Source of the DNA: Sequoia sempervirens
Taxonomy: Eukaryota > Streptophyta > Pinopsida > Cupressales > Cupressaceae
Direction of reading: 5' to 3'
Length of the DNA stretch: 64,000 nt
NCBI GenBank assembly: GCA_007258455.2
Contig: VDFB02358134.1
Span: 208,738,407 to 208,802,406 of the forward strand
This document shows, one piece after another, positions 23,668-36,440 of the stretch; position 1 is the first letter of the stretch; each line of letters starts with the position of its first letter. Below the pieces are notes generated by a model. The model did not search any database. It had not been told where the DNA came from and worked only from the letters and a program-made list of their open reading frames with translations. Both the position numbers and the translations under genes were made by a program.

Positions 23668-25560
23668 AAATCCATATCAGATTGGCAGTTATTGAAAATC
23701 ATATCAAATCTACTTGGATCTCTTGATTCTGGAGAAATTTTCACACTACAAAAGTCAGTAACGTGTTCGAATAGAGAAATCGTCCACAGATGGCAAACTA
23801 CATGCCAACTTTTTAGATAATGATTGGAATAAACTCGACATACGCCCTGTTCTTTTGCAGAGTTTGGGCTTTGGCGCAAATGCTTGCTTGTATCTTTCTG
23901 TTATGACTGGAGCTGTGCTTGTTGTAATCTTTGCAGTAAATGCAGTATCTTAAGATTTGATTCATTGATGGTCGCCATTCATCGTCTCAAGCTAAAATAT
24001 GCCGCAATAGGGAGACTCTCTTGGTTCGCCTCATCTTTTAAATTTTTTTGCTGTGGTCGATTTTGGTAATATTTCCCTCCAAACTTTGCCCCTTTTTCTC
24101 ATCAGCATCGTTGATAGCATGACATGATTTCTTCAAAATTTTGATTTAAGTCATTTGCCATGGTGCCAGTGATTTTTTTTATTTTAGGTATCTATACTCT
24201 AACACAAATTCTCTCGTTAATGTGTTGTTAGGTGATTGAGATCAAGACTGTGATACTCAACTGTGGATTATTTCAGGGGAAGGCCTGTAACCCTCAGATA
24301 GTTAATTATATCCACATCCACCCACCCAGAGGCATAGTTTAGATCGAGTCCTCAAGTAGAAGAGGGAGTAGAGATCTATTTGCCCCAACTCCCACTGTTT
24401 CATTATCGATGTTCCATAGTAGAGTAGGGTGATTCTCTATCCTGCCATTCTATCTGTTGTCGGGTTGGGTGCACCCCCTGCCATTGTCCTTGGTTGCAGA
24501 GATTGATTCGAAGGCATAAAAGAACTTTTCAACTATACTAGCAGCCGGGGGAAGAATGGAGCTACAAATGGCAGTGACTCTAGTAGCAGGGGTTTTCTCT
24601 CCCTTCGGTTGGTGACCCAAACAAACAAGAAGTTTCTTATTAAATGGGAGAGCCTACCATTGTTTCGTCTTTTTAAGTTGTGAACAATTTCTTATTACTC
24701 CTCAAGACTCTTAACATATAAGATATATTCTTACAGAAATATGTTAAAGCTTTTTTGTTCAAATTTTGCATCAGACCCCAAGTCACCAACTGCAAAACTC
24801 GTCTGCCATAACATTAGGTTCTCAGAGCACCACGCTCCTATGTCTCTACTTCCTTTCACATGCAAATTAATGATATGTATTATATGTAAACTCTAGTATC
24901 TTTGGTGCGTATGGCTATAGGTATTCCATTGACTCTTTGCAATGAAAAGTGTTGTGATTTGCCGCTGATTACGAGGACTTTAAAAATGGTAAAATGAGAA
25001 GTGCATGCCAAGCACTATTAGGGTTTCCACTGTCAAGCCAGACATCCAATGTTCGACACCCACTAAGTATCCCATTTGTGTCCTACTTCATCTTTTATAC
25101 ATATCTTTGTCTGTTACTGCCTACTAGATTGTACACTTTGGTATTAACATTAATAGTTGAAACATTCCTTGCCTCATGCCTCAAAACACATTTGAAATCA
25201 CAGCTAATACTTTCGTTTCAAAGGCTGTAAAAAATCTTGTCTCAAGCTCAAGAATATAGTAGCTCTGAAACCCTCGTTTATTGTAAATAGATTGAAGCAG
25301 CAGTTGAAGTGAGATGGTTTTGGTTCAGATCAATTTCTTACTATTTCTGCGTTGGTAGGGTTCCATAGTATTTTTCTTGCAAACTCTACCTTTTTTTCCT
25401 TGTTGGCATCATTGACAGTACACCACAAATTACATAGAATCTTGAGGTAAATCACTTGTTATTGTTTCACTGAGTTTTTTTTTTGGAAATCTGTACATGG
25501 TCAGATAATTTGCTATTATTTTCTATTTCATTTCAAAACAATTTTGTTGTTATTTGTTAA
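23668..25560. other. Intergenic, no gene recognised
   Basis: I see no coding region of known family, RNA gene or complete mobile element here. Short frames are scattered. The GC content is slightly higher than in the 5-10 kb tract. Confidence 0.3.
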
Positions 25561-25631
25561 GTAAAGTCCTTGGTTCTCTATTTTTATCTATGGTGGTTTT
25601 AAATTTTTGTTTATTTTGTTTTCCTTGTTGT

Positions 25632-25869
25632 AAGGATACTATAAGACTTATTTTTCAACCAGCAGAAGAAGAAAGTGCAGGTACTGTGCACATGATTCAT
25701 GAAGGTGCACTTGGAGATGCAAAAGCTATATTTGCCATGCATGTTGCACCTGAAATATCAACCCAAGGAAAAATTTGGCTGGTTCATGTGTTTTTGAAGC
25801 CATTATAACAGGAAGAGGTGGTCATGCTGCTATGCCACATAGGACTGTAGACTCTATTGTAGAATCATC
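25632..25869 (+). pseudogene. ILR1-like IAA-amino acid hydrolase exon fragment
   Basis: After an acceptor-like ttgtaag the plus strand encodes TIRLIFQPAEEESAG, then EGALGDAKAIFAMHVAPE and, in a shifted frame, FEAIITGRGGHAAMPH. These are core blocks of the M20-family amidohydrolases that release auxin from amino-acid conjugates (the QPAEE metal-site region and the GGHAAMPH lid region). Only this exon is present on this strand, with a frameshift near 25780. It therefore makes no enzyme. The fragment is one arm of an inverted duplication; the other arm is at 26259-26505. The fragment keeps what looks like an intron edge, so it was copied from DNA rather than mRNA. Confidence 0.8.
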
Positions 25870-25877
25870 ACTGTCAA

Positions 25878-26259
25878 GGGGATCGGTCTCTCTAGAAATA
25901 ATCTGCTGTATACTTAAAATTGTAAGTGGATCGGTCTCTCTAGAAATTTTCTGTTATTCCTCTTTCTGTTATTCCTCTTTTTATCAACTATCTAATCAAA
26001 AATATTGAACGCAATAGACATCATTTTGGGACAGCTTTGTTGTATTTCTTAAGTATATTCTGCTATAAGTAAAAATAATAAATATATATGGCCAAACTTT
26101 CAGAGGAAAAACCGTCTAATAAAATTTAATTTGTATCTGAATTGCGAACTTCTGATACTGTGGCATACTCTTTTTAAAATTAAAAAAAATAAAAACTTGA
26201 AATAATCTGGGGATCGGTCTCTCTAGAAATAATCTGTTGTATACTTAAAATTGTAAGTG
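25878..26259. repeat. 51-bp direct repeats in the spacer of the inverted duplication
   Basis: The sequence ggggatcggtctctctag plus the next 33 bases at 25878-25928 recurs at 26209-26259 with one difference. A third, shorter copy starts at 25928. The two long copies sit at the inner edges of the two ILR1-like arms but are in the same orientation. Confidence 0.85.
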
Positions 26260-26950
26260 ATGAAGCTACAATGGAATCTACAGTCCTATCTGGCATAGCA
26301 GCATGACCAAGTCTTTCTGTTATAATGAATTCAAAAATACATGAACCAGCCAAAATTTTCCCTGGTTTGATATTTCAAGTGCAACATGCATTGCAAATAT
26401 AGCTTTTGCATCTGCAAGTGCACCTTCATGAATCATGTGTGAGCAGTACCCGCACTTCCTTCTTCTACTGGTTGAAAAATAAGTCTTATAGTACCCTTAC
26501 AAGGTTCACAAGAGACTTGCACTAGCCAAAGGAACAATATAGAATAGCTAGTTATGCAGGTTTATCTAGCATATAAGTTGTGTCAGATTTTAAACTATAT
26601 GTTGTGCTTTAAACTATGCATATTCTTGCACTATGATTCATTTAAGATAATATAAAGATAAAGGCAGGCTTGTTAGGTTCCACCTTTATAAGCATACCAA
26701 CTTTGTACCTCGATAGGTTTCGATTTCGTGACAAAGTTTGAAGTTAACCATTCACTGCCAATCTGTACGCAACCCAAATGGTACTATCCTATAATAAAAA
26801 AATATAGGTATGTGGAATACCTTAGTTTATCCTTTTGCTGATGGAGCAATTTGGCGGCCCCTAGAAGCATAGTGACGAGCATCATGTCCAAAAGCATCCA
26901 TTTTTCCAACATTCACACTCTTACGTTCCCAATCCACAAGCTCCTCCACA
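26259..26950 (-). pseudogene. ILR1-like IAA-amino acid hydrolase fragment, two exons
   Basis: On the minus strand 26505-26259 repeats the QPAEE exon (about 90 percent identical by eye to the plus-strand arm, with frameshifts). Upstream, at about 26950-26828, is a further exon reading EELVDWERKS...GKMDAFGHDAR. In active members this block is the GKMHACGHDAH motif with a metal-binding Cys and His. Here that Cys is Phe and one His is Asp, so the copy is dead even apart from the frameshifts. The distance between the blocks (about 320 bp) would be an intron. Only this strand has the upstream exon, which makes it the likelier source of the inverted copy. Confidence 0.75.
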
Positions 26951-26959
26951 TTATAAATC

Positions 26960-28949
26960 AAATTGACGAATCAGTAAAATTTCACTGTCTGGGGGAGAAA
27001 TACACTCTTTACCATTGACTTGCAATTGATTTATTCAGGGAAAAGAATAATGAAATCAACTTTTTACCAAGTTACCGCCAAGTTTCAGACAGATGCTTAG
27101 ATGACGAAGTTTGTCCTAAGTTAATGCTTTCTATTAGCAGTCAATCAACTCATTGTTGGGTGCCTTGTTAAAGTTACTTTTAGACTTGTCTAGTCTTCAC
27201 TGAGCCCCATGCACTTAGCTGCAAATTGGCAAAAGTTAAGGTACAGGTAATGTTGTCAATGTGTGTGGACTTTTTCATCATTTAATTGATCTTATAGCTA
27301 CAAGGTACTTTGAGGTTTGATTAACATAGGTTTGCAAGATACTTTGTCGAATTTGTATCTCAAAGGATTGATGGCCTAATTAGTTGGCGACCCTATTGAA
27401 ACAGTCGGCCATGTTATGTTGTTTTAGAGATTGTCATTCAAAATGGGGTTGCTTGTTCTCCTCTTGCTCATGTAATTCAGAGTGATTTGCCAAATGATTG
27501 GCATCATTGTTCAAATCATCCGAGCTGCTATCACTGACCCCCTGTAGTTCAAGTGAGGTCAATTTTTTATGTTTATTTCAGATGGATTTTAGTACACAAC
27601 TTCCTAAAATATAATAGAGAAGATCTCATATGTTCTCTATGATACTGATCCATCCAATTAATATTAATAGAGAATAAAGTATTTATCTAATTTATAGATA
27701 AAATCATAAAACAAGAGATAGATGTCACAACTTTTACTTAATCATGATATTATGAAATAACAAGCCTCAACAATGCAGCAATACTACTCTTAACATGGAA
27801 ATTTGAGTCCTTATTTCTCAGTAATGGATTTTGCAGGGTTATCTCGCATAGCCAATATTATCTATCTCTTTACCCAGCTCCCAATAATAAACTACACAAG
27901 TCTTAATATAAAATATAATGTAGGCCTTATTTCTACCAATGGCATGGGCATGATTATCTCAAATAGCATACATTATATATCTCTTTGCCCAAACCATTTG
28001 GTGCATCACATTGTTTTCCTTCAAGAGAAGGAGAATTCAATTGTTCTAAGTTTTATTTTCTTTATTGGCTCACTATTCATAAACTTGTTGCAGCAATAGA
28101 CAAATTTACATTAACTTTCATATAATGTACCTACAACTTTACTAGCTCTCCAGAGCTGATTTTAAATTCTCACATCCTTAGATTCTTCTCCATGCAATTA
28201 CTTCGTTGGGTCATGCTAACAAGTTTCATAGATAAATTGATCCTCTAGAATTGTTATCCCCTATTCATTAAAAGGCACCTCTCATCTATTTTAGCTTCTT
28301 CAAATTCATGTCAATACTTTCTATTCCCATGCCGTTTTTGAGAATGTTCTAATTTATTAATGGTAAAAAAATATAAGAGACTTTGCTCTCAAAGTGTTTA
28401 TGGGAGGGCTCATCTATAAGTATAGTAAAACTATGTGTCTAATTATATCTTACAATAACACGTGTATAGATTTATATTTTTATATAATTAATTATATATT
28501 GTTAAAATTTATTTATGTTTTATCTTTAATTTCATATCGGCATATCCCTTGAACCTCCTATAGGTGCAAGTGCTAGTTTATTATGATTTGATGCAACAAT
28601 AGCTGATTTGTTGTTTGTTTAGCAATTACTCTAGGAGTTAATTTAGGAGCCTAACTTTTCTGTTTTAGTTTGTTGTTGTGTAATAGTCTTTGGAGTCAAT
28701 CTAGGAGTTGATTTTGGTGTTTGTTGGTAAATAATAGGAGAGAGCTGACTCATAGAGGTTAGCTTTTTAAATTTGGTTTTGAATTAATAGATACAGAGCA
28801 ATTTGTAATGAGTAAGAAATTCTAGCATTTTATTGTCTTGTTCTGTTTTATTGTGTGTATTTCCTCTATATTATAGAGGGCAAGTCTATCAAGTTGTAGG
28901 TTGCAAAGATTGAGTACATTATGATTAAGTGTATTATTATGTATTATTA

Positions 28950-28950
<1 letters not shown>
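26960..28950. other. Intergenic, no gene recognised
   Basis: No gene or complete mobile element is supported. The part at 28560-28900 has the T-rich look of a decayed LTR ('aatagatacagagcaatttgtaatg' type run) and may belong to the Copia relic further right, but no edges were found. Confidence 0.3.

Positions 28951-28993
<43 letters not shown>
28951..28993. repeat. (GT)n(AT)n microsatellite
   Basis: Eight GT units are followed by about thirteen AT units, then ordinary AT-rich sequence. It is a simple sequence repeat with no gene context. Confidence 0.95.
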
Positions 28994-28996
<3 letters not shown>

Positions 28997-29339
28997 CATT
29001 ATTTTCAATTATGTTATCAAAATATAAAATTTAAAATATTAAACGATCATAATTTATTCTTTTATAATTGTTTTTTTATTATTTGGTTTTGTTATCCTTA
29101 AATTTTTTTCAAGAAAAATATTATTTAATTTATTTTTTCAAAAAAATCTTTATTTCACTTATGTTATCAAAAAGATAAAACTCAAAACATTAATAGTCAT
29201 GATTTATTCTTTTATGATCATTTTTTTATTATTTGATTTTGTGAACATGGACTATGAAATTCCATTTGTTGTAAGTGATTAATGTTATCGTTAATTATTC
29301 TTATATTTTAGTTTTTTCTTATATGGGTGGAAACTAGTT

Positions 29340-30700
29340 TTATTTTGAGTTTTTAGTCTTATTTGTTGCAACCATAAGAAAGTTTTAGATATGATTGGTA
29401 AATTTTATAGAAATTTTATGTATCTATCAAATCAAAAATATCTCATGTCTAGCTTACTAGACAATTGAGTTTTAAGTTTTTCAATTAATATCTTATTGTC
29501 TCAAACGATGAGTGTAACATCAACATATGAAACAATAACTAGAATGAAACCATTTAGCTATTTCTAATGCACACAATGATCAAGATCACTTATTCCATGC
29601 AATTCCAACATGTGTCAACTTTTTGGTTTCACATACATGGAGATTTCCCTAATCCATGTAGTCACTATTTTTTCTCACAAACTTATTTGTCTTTATCTTT
29701 CACCTTGAGTCCTGTAAATTATTTCATGTATATTTCCTCCTCTAAGTTTCCATGTAAGAATGTTGTCTTGGCATCCATTTGATCAATCTCTAAATCAAGA
29801 ATCATAATAATAGATATCAAGCTCAACAATAATATGGAACAACATCCCAATAGAACTTAACTTAGTAATAGGAGAAAAGATCTCATTGAAGTCTATTCCC
29901 TCAACCTAGAAATAACCCTATACCACTAACCATTCCTTGTAAGTTAGTCAAGTGATCAATTTGTTTTGAATTTCTTTTTAATACCCATTTGCATCAAATG
30001 GGTTACTTGTCATCAAGAAAATCCACCAAATGCCAAGTCTTACACTATTTCAATGTCATCATCTCCTCATCCATGACATTATTTTAATACAATTTTCTCC
30101 ATTTCAAAGTAAGAACCTCTTCCACAAAGCTTGGTTCACAATTGTTATAAGAGAAAAAATAACAATAAAATGTAGTGGATTATACTTCTCAACAGATCTC
30201 CACTACCTTGTAGACATTTATATAGCTACCAACAAAAAAATTCCTACTAATTATGTACTTTATTCTTCTTCAATTTTTTGCTAGATGTGTTTGCCTCTCT
30301 TCTCCCAAAATATTATGTCAACTTTGCTCTTTGATTTCAAATATATTTTTATTCTCCAATTCTTTTTCAGTATGCAACTTTTCCCTCTTATTCTCCTTTA
30401 AATATTCTTCATTAGTCAAGACTCTAATTTCTCTAAATGTAAATCCCTTGAGTAAAAAACCTTCAAAGTTTCTCAAGTCCATAACTTGTAGAATCTATAC
30501 ACCATAACTAGTGAAATCACACCTTTTAACCTTGAAATATAACTTAGTATAGATCCTTTAGCACCTAAGAAAATGTCTCACAAGCAAAGACTCTCAAATG
30601 TGTCACAATTGGTCTACTTCCAATCTACATTTCATATGATATCTAGCTTTTTGGTATAGAGATAAAAGACTTGTACTTTAGGTATCATGTGGTGTTAATT
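29340..30700 (-). mobile_element. Decayed Copia pol relic, minus strand
   Basis: Read leftward, the minus strand gives remnants of Copia reverse transcriptase in order. VEGIDFNEIFSP lies near 29900, a QMDAK-like TFLHGNLEEE pattern in broken frames near 29770, and ILVIVSYVDVTL near 29520, where active elements have YVDD. The catalytic Asp pair is degraded and stops are frequent. The upstream part to about 30700 should be integrase and linker but is too decayed to prove. No LTR pair was found. Confidence 0.65.
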
Positions 30701-31529
30701 GCATCATCTGATAACTTATGTGCTAGACATCACTATTGAACATAGGGTGATCCCACAATAGTGGTTTACAATTTTTGGCCAAACTAGACACTGATATTTT
30801 TTTTTTAACAAAATCTCACATTCAGGCACCTATAACGATTAAACCGTGAGGAATTTGAAGATGATGCAAACTAGAGTCTTGTCATGTTTTGTCTGTAGAT
30901 TCTAAAAATATTTTTTTCAATTTTTTTGGAATCAGATTGCACTTCTTTTTCCATCTCCCAGGAAAATTGGTTTTTTTCAAAAAATATCATTTTTAAAAAG
31001 TGACGCACACCGTATAACACATAACTTTTTTCCTTGAAAGATAAAATTCCAATTCTTTCAAATTTAGATTTCTAAATCACTATCTAGTGCTTCCACTTGG
31101 TTGAGATGGTTTTTATTTATTTTTTTTTCTTTAAAATTTCGTCACAGCTGAGCGGACATAATGACCAGTATAATATAGAGGCGTGTATCTAAATTCTTTT
31201 TTTTTCTTTTTGTTGGATCAAGGACTCATCCAATATCTAGTGCACTCATATTTTTTAAATTTTTTTTTTATAATCTTCTATTTTTCCACTTGTGCAGAAA
31301 AAAGAGTTTTGCTTTCAGTCAAAAACCTATATTTAATAAAATTTAAAACAAGATAGATAATATAATTAAAAACATATAAATTATATTTGTTGGATAGCTC
31401 GTTTTGAGGGGAACCCGATACTAGTTGGGTTTTTGAGATCTCCTCCATTTTCATTCTCAAATCGAGCTTCGAAGTGCAAAATTCTAAGCAATTTTGGTGC
31501 CTTAGGAGGCAAGGGTGAAAAAACAAGGG

Positions 31530-31680
31530 TTCGACTGAACAGATATTCGGTCGAAGAAAAATAAAAAATATTCAGTCGAACAGGGGTTTGACCGAACCCA
31601 CTATACATAAAATAAAAAAATGATTTTAAATGGGTTTGACTGAACATTCTAAAGATGTTTGGTCAAACACCTTGATTTTA
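31530..31680. repeat. Cluster of TTCGACTGAA-type words in both orientations
   Basis: Words close to ttcgactgaac, and their reverse complements such as ttcagtcgaa, tttgaccgaac and tttggtcaaac, occur at least six times in 150 bases. The cluster is partly palindromic. I cannot assign it to a known element. Confidence 0.5.
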
Positions 31681-31913
31681 ATATTAATATATTATTTATA
31701 TTCTTTTTAAATGATAGCTTTAGAAAAAGATTTTTGCCCTAGAATAAAATCAAAATTTTAAGAAGATTGTAAAAGGAGATATTTTGGATAAATTGTCAAA
31801 ATTTATATAGAATTATAATGATATATATGTTTGATTTATATATAATTTTACATACACTAAGGTATATAATAATGTTTTAAGGGCAACCTTGAATAGATAA
31901 CCGTAATTAAAAA

Positions 31914-32013
31914 NNNNNNNNNNNNNNNNNNNNNNNNNNNNNNNNNNNNNNNNNNNNNNNNNNNNNNNNNNNNNNNNNNNNNNNNNNNNNNNNNNNNNNN
32001 NNNNNNNNNNNNN
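31914..32013. other. Assembly gap (100 N)
   Basis: There are exactly 100 Ns, the usual placeholder for a scaffold gap of unknown size. Repeats on its right side (32.1-32.6 kb) may be what broke the assembly. Confidence 0.99.
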
Positions 32014-32099
32014 TTTTAAAATAAGTATTGTGAGTAAATAAAATGTTATGGTTTTTGTTGGTGGTTCTAACTATTCTTATAGTAATATTTATTTAATTT

Positions 32100-34500
32100 A
32101 ATTATCATTTTTGTTTCAAAATAATGTATAAATAGTAATAGATATAGTTTTATGATACTTGCATTCTTATGGAAAGACAACTTAATTATATACTTTTAAA
32201 ATACTATTTTGAAGTGATATTATACAATTTTTTAGGAACAATGAAAAAATATACTAATAATTCTAGAATATTGGCAAATCAACTATTGACAATTGTCATA
32301 ACATTCCTACATCATCAAATTTTGAGCTAAATACTATATTTAAATTATTTCAATATTTATATTTGACTTAATATTTATTTTGGCTAACAATCAAAACTCT
32401 AGCATTTAAATTAATTAATACTTAATTAAAAACATTTATTTAATTAACCTAAATACTTTAAACATGAAGATTTGTTAGTATTTTTTTTCATGTGTTCCTA
32501 AAAGATTGTGTAATATCATTTGAAAACAATAATTTAAAAATATATTAATTAAATCGTCTTTCCATAATCATATAGTATCATATTTAGTGAAGAATCGCGA
32601 GACAAAAAGATATTTATTATTATTTCTAATATTTAAAAAATAAAAAATATAATTAAATTGTATAATTTTTTAATAATTAAAATTAATCAATAATTGATTA
32701 GAAAATCCCCATTGTTTTATTTTCTATTTAATAAAACTTGCTTTAAAAAAAGACACAAGATTAAAAAGTAATTTTTTTGAATAAAAAACCATGAATATAA
32801 AACACTTCCTAAATAACATTTAAAACAAAAATCAAAATAATAAAAAATGTTAAAATAATTATATTTAAAATAATATTAAAAACAATTAAAAAATTTGCTA
32901 TTTTTTTAATTTTTCAAGGAGAAGGGTTTGTTCTATATTTGGTTTGATTATGTAAGTTTGCATTATGAATTATATTAATAATGAACAAATGTTTTAAGTT
33001 TCAATAATTCTTTTCTACAATTAATTCGAACTAATTAGTTTATACAATGGATTTAAAATATATCTTGGATTTTCAAGCTTTTGTAATATATTGTAATCTC
33101 TTGATAAATTTATTATGGTAGTTATAACAACTTTAAAAATTTATTTATAATTCTATTAATTGTGTTGTTGACAATTTTATACATACACTCTTAATATAAT
33201 ATATAAAAAATATATATTAATTTAATTATAATTATGTTGAGTAACATTTTTTTTGTTTTTAGACCTAGCCAACTGTACTAGGGCCCCCACCTCAACATTC
33301 TTAATTTACATGAACTAGGTCAATTTTGTGGTTGCAGATCTAATCTCTAAAATTTAAAATAATTAAAATTAAAATTTTACCTTTGTCAACCTTTACACTA
33401 CTTATTTTGAGCTAACCTAAGAAAAATTTATGTTTATTTATGCATTTAGTTGTTTTCATTACGATCTCTCAATGATAGAGATAAAAGCTAGTTTATGCAC
33501 AAATGATGTCTTATATTTTGGAGAATGAAAAAGATCTAACAACATTTACATATATCATTTTAGGAATACTGAATATTTTTTCATATTTTTCTTTATTCTT
33601 TCACTTAGAGATGAAAGCTAGTTTATTAGGGGTTGGAATGGGGAGAAATTAACCCCTATGATTCAAAAATTCAAAGATTTTTATAAATATCATTTTTCCT
33701 TATGCACATTTAGATAGTAAAAGTTGAGACAAAATGAATTTCAATCTATTGCATATTCTTCTAGAATAGATAGGTGAATTTTAAATTAGGTTTGCATACA
33801 AGTTTAGGACCACATACACAAAGATCAATTTGTCAGTCAAGTTATCCAAATAGTAATTGATTGTAGAGTCTACTATCTTTGTTTGAATCAACTATTGACA
33901 ACCATTGTAACATTCCCACTTATAAAATTTTAAGCTAAGTACCATATTTAATTTGTTTTAATATTTATATTTGATTTAATATTTATTTTAGGTAACAACC
34001 CCAACTCTATAATCTAAATTAAATAATACTTAATTAAAATATTTATTTAATTAACCTAAATAAATATAAAAATTTATTAGTATATTTTTTCATTATTCCT
34101 AAAAGATTGTATAATATCACTTCAAAATAGTATTTTAAAAAGTATATAATTAAGTTGTCTTTCCATAAGAATTGTAGTATCATATTTATTGAAATATATG
34201 ATTAAAAAATTATGTCTATCACTATTTATAAAATTTAGAAAATAAAAAATGATAATTAAATTAAATAATATTTAAGAATAGTTAGAATGAATCAATAATT
34301 GATTAATAAATCCACAATGTTTTATTTTCTATTTCATAAAATTTATTTTAAGAAAGAAACATAAAATTTAAATTATGATTAAAGTAAATTATTTTGAATT
34401 AAAAAATACATCATTTCTTAGATAACATATATTTTTTAAAATTTTAAAATAATAAAAATATATTAAATATAAAATAATATTCAAAATAATTCAAAAATAT
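32100..34500. repeat. AT-rich repeat family, one inverted and two direct copies
   Basis: A block containing 'ttccataa...' , 'ttaggaac' and 'aatgaaaaaatata' words occurs three times: at about 32140-32265 in one orientation, and at about 32465-32600 and 34066-34195 in the other. The first two form an inverted repeat with a 200-bp centre. The wider stretch 32280-32900 also recurs as a direct repeat at 33890-34500 (shared words aactattgacaa, ttatttaattaacctaaata). No coding content was seen. It could be a MITE or the remnant of a larger element duplicated with its flanks. Confidence 0.65.
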
Positions 34501-34699
34501 TCAAAATTTATTGATATATATATATTACTTTTACATTTTACATTTTTCTTTTCTATTTCATAAAACTTAAAAAAATAATATAAAAGACACTTCTTAACAA
34601 ATGTTTTTAAAAATATTGAAATAATTATATATAAAACGATATTAAAACAATAAAGAAAAATTATTAAAAAATAATGCTCAATTCATTAATTATTAATCA

Positions 34700-35927
34700 A
34701 TTCATTAATTATATAAACTAACTTAATATTTTAAAAAAATGACACTTCTTTCAATAAAACTTACTTCAAAAAATATGCTCATTGGCGATGAAAATAATTC
34801 ATTAATGGTGGAAACGTAAATAAAATCCCGCGTGGACGAAACCGAACGGCGAATGGGAAAACGGAAACAATACAAACGGAAAAGATGAAGTTGAGTGGGG
34901 CCCACATGACTGCCACCTAAGCGCTGTCACAGCTTAGTGTGTGACGTTTAAGCCCGGCCGTTGTGTAATGCTGAGAACAGGACTTGGCCGAATGCAAAGA
35001 CAAGGCAAGCAGACTATACCCAAAGGCCTTGAAGAAAATATGATATCATGAAATGTCGTGGTTGCAAGATTCATTCCAAATGAAATACCATGAATGCAGG
35101 ATATGTTAAAAATGAAATGGGTAAGCACATTTAGCAGGTGTAAGCCAAAATCCACAGCCATTCCCAGCAATCTCTCTACTGCGTGTTCCAAAATGGGAGT
35201 TTTGAAGCAGGGCAAGGCTTCAATCAGCGCATAAAGGAAACTACAACATCATTGCTAGGCATGCACGCAGGATGAGGGAGCAAAGACAAAGCACGTGAAC
35301 TAAAAATGGGTGAGCAGAAAATAGGAAACTCATTCACAAACATAATGCACCACGTACTCTCCAACCTGTAATATAAATCTGAATCTAATCATTGTTCATT
35401 CGCATTAAAGAGAAGGAGAAGGCATTGTAGTGAATATTTCACAGGTGCGGGTTGAAGACAAAGGTGCTAAAGGTAAAGAGTTTAAAGATAGGCAAAGCAT
35501 GCAGCTCTACTTGACAGACTGCCTCTAAATGAAAGAGATTTGTTGATAGAAATTACTCTGGTAGACATGCATGCCATTAGGGGGCGCATAGACATGGCAC
35601 ATGGAGCGGATGCAGGATATGCACAAAATGGATTTTTATTCTGAAACCAAATTATCATAAAACCGGCGAGATTAGAAGTAACCAGAGTATTAGAGAATGG
35701 AAGATTGAGAAGGAGTATTCACAATTCTTTACTCAAGAGGCTTATACGGAACGATTTAAACAGCTTGCAAAACATACAAGAGTATCAGCTTGGAAAAACA
35801 ACAAGATTACTATTGCGATTTTTGGGAACAACATTCACCCTTAAAGGGATCGGGGTTCATTGAAACTTTTAAACCCGTGATTTACTCCAGGCAGATCATA
35901 CATCAAACAATTTATATCATAAGACCA
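34700..35927. other. No gene recognised
   Basis: The base composition here is less AT-rich than in the repeats to the left. A 93-residue minus-strand frame at 35215-34934 has no recognisable motif and I do not support it as a gene. Nothing else was identified. Confidence 0.3.
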
Positions 35928-36302
35928 TTAACTGTGATATCTATGCGAACAAGAAAGTTTAATTGCAGAGCTAAATCTCATTTCTACGCTCCAAATTGCT
36001 GACTCAAACAACGACTCACAAGATTGAATGGCATCATATATTGAAGCAATCTCGTTTTCCTCTTTATGGAATTGCATATTTCTAAAACCTACAATCTGGT
36101 CTAAGGCGTTGAAACTGAGCATGTCTAAAAATCTATCAAATGGGTCAGCGTTTGTTTAGCACATAATCAAATAAGGATGTAACAAGCACATACCGAGCAT
36201 CTGCAGCCTAGTGGTGTTATCACGTATATTGATAAAGGAAGGGCGATGGTCGATAGTGAGGACCAGACACTTCCCGATAATGTAATATTTATATGAAGCC
36301 AT
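35928..36302 (-). CDS. Possible small two-exon gene, 101 residues
   Basis: From ATG 36302 the minus strand encodes MASYKYYIIGKCLVL and continues to 36194. A consensus-like donor GTATGTGC follows. After a 69-bp intron ending TTGATAGATTTTTAG (36193-36125), an open exon at 36124-35928 continues in phase and ends at a stop. The joined product would have 101 residues, no obvious signal peptide, and no motif I recognise. The good splice signals and phase agreement are the only support. A chance match, or the first part of a larger broken gene, are the alternatives. No TATA box was seen at a suitable distance. It lies next to minisatellites. Confidence 0.33.
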
Positions 36303-36440
36303 ATAAAAAAAATGGTTGAGATAGAGTTCAGAATCTCCCTTCTATCCCCTTTCTAACTGCTTCTCCTACTCTACCTTCCTCGCCCCACTCGCTTTTCTAT
36401 CTTTTTTAAGGCGTGTTCATTTATTTTCTTTTTTGATGAC

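Noticed and set aside
23460..23726. 88-residue frame with two repeated Cys blocks
   Set aside because: The repeat in the protein simply mirrors the 113-bp tandem DNA duplication; no family resemblance.
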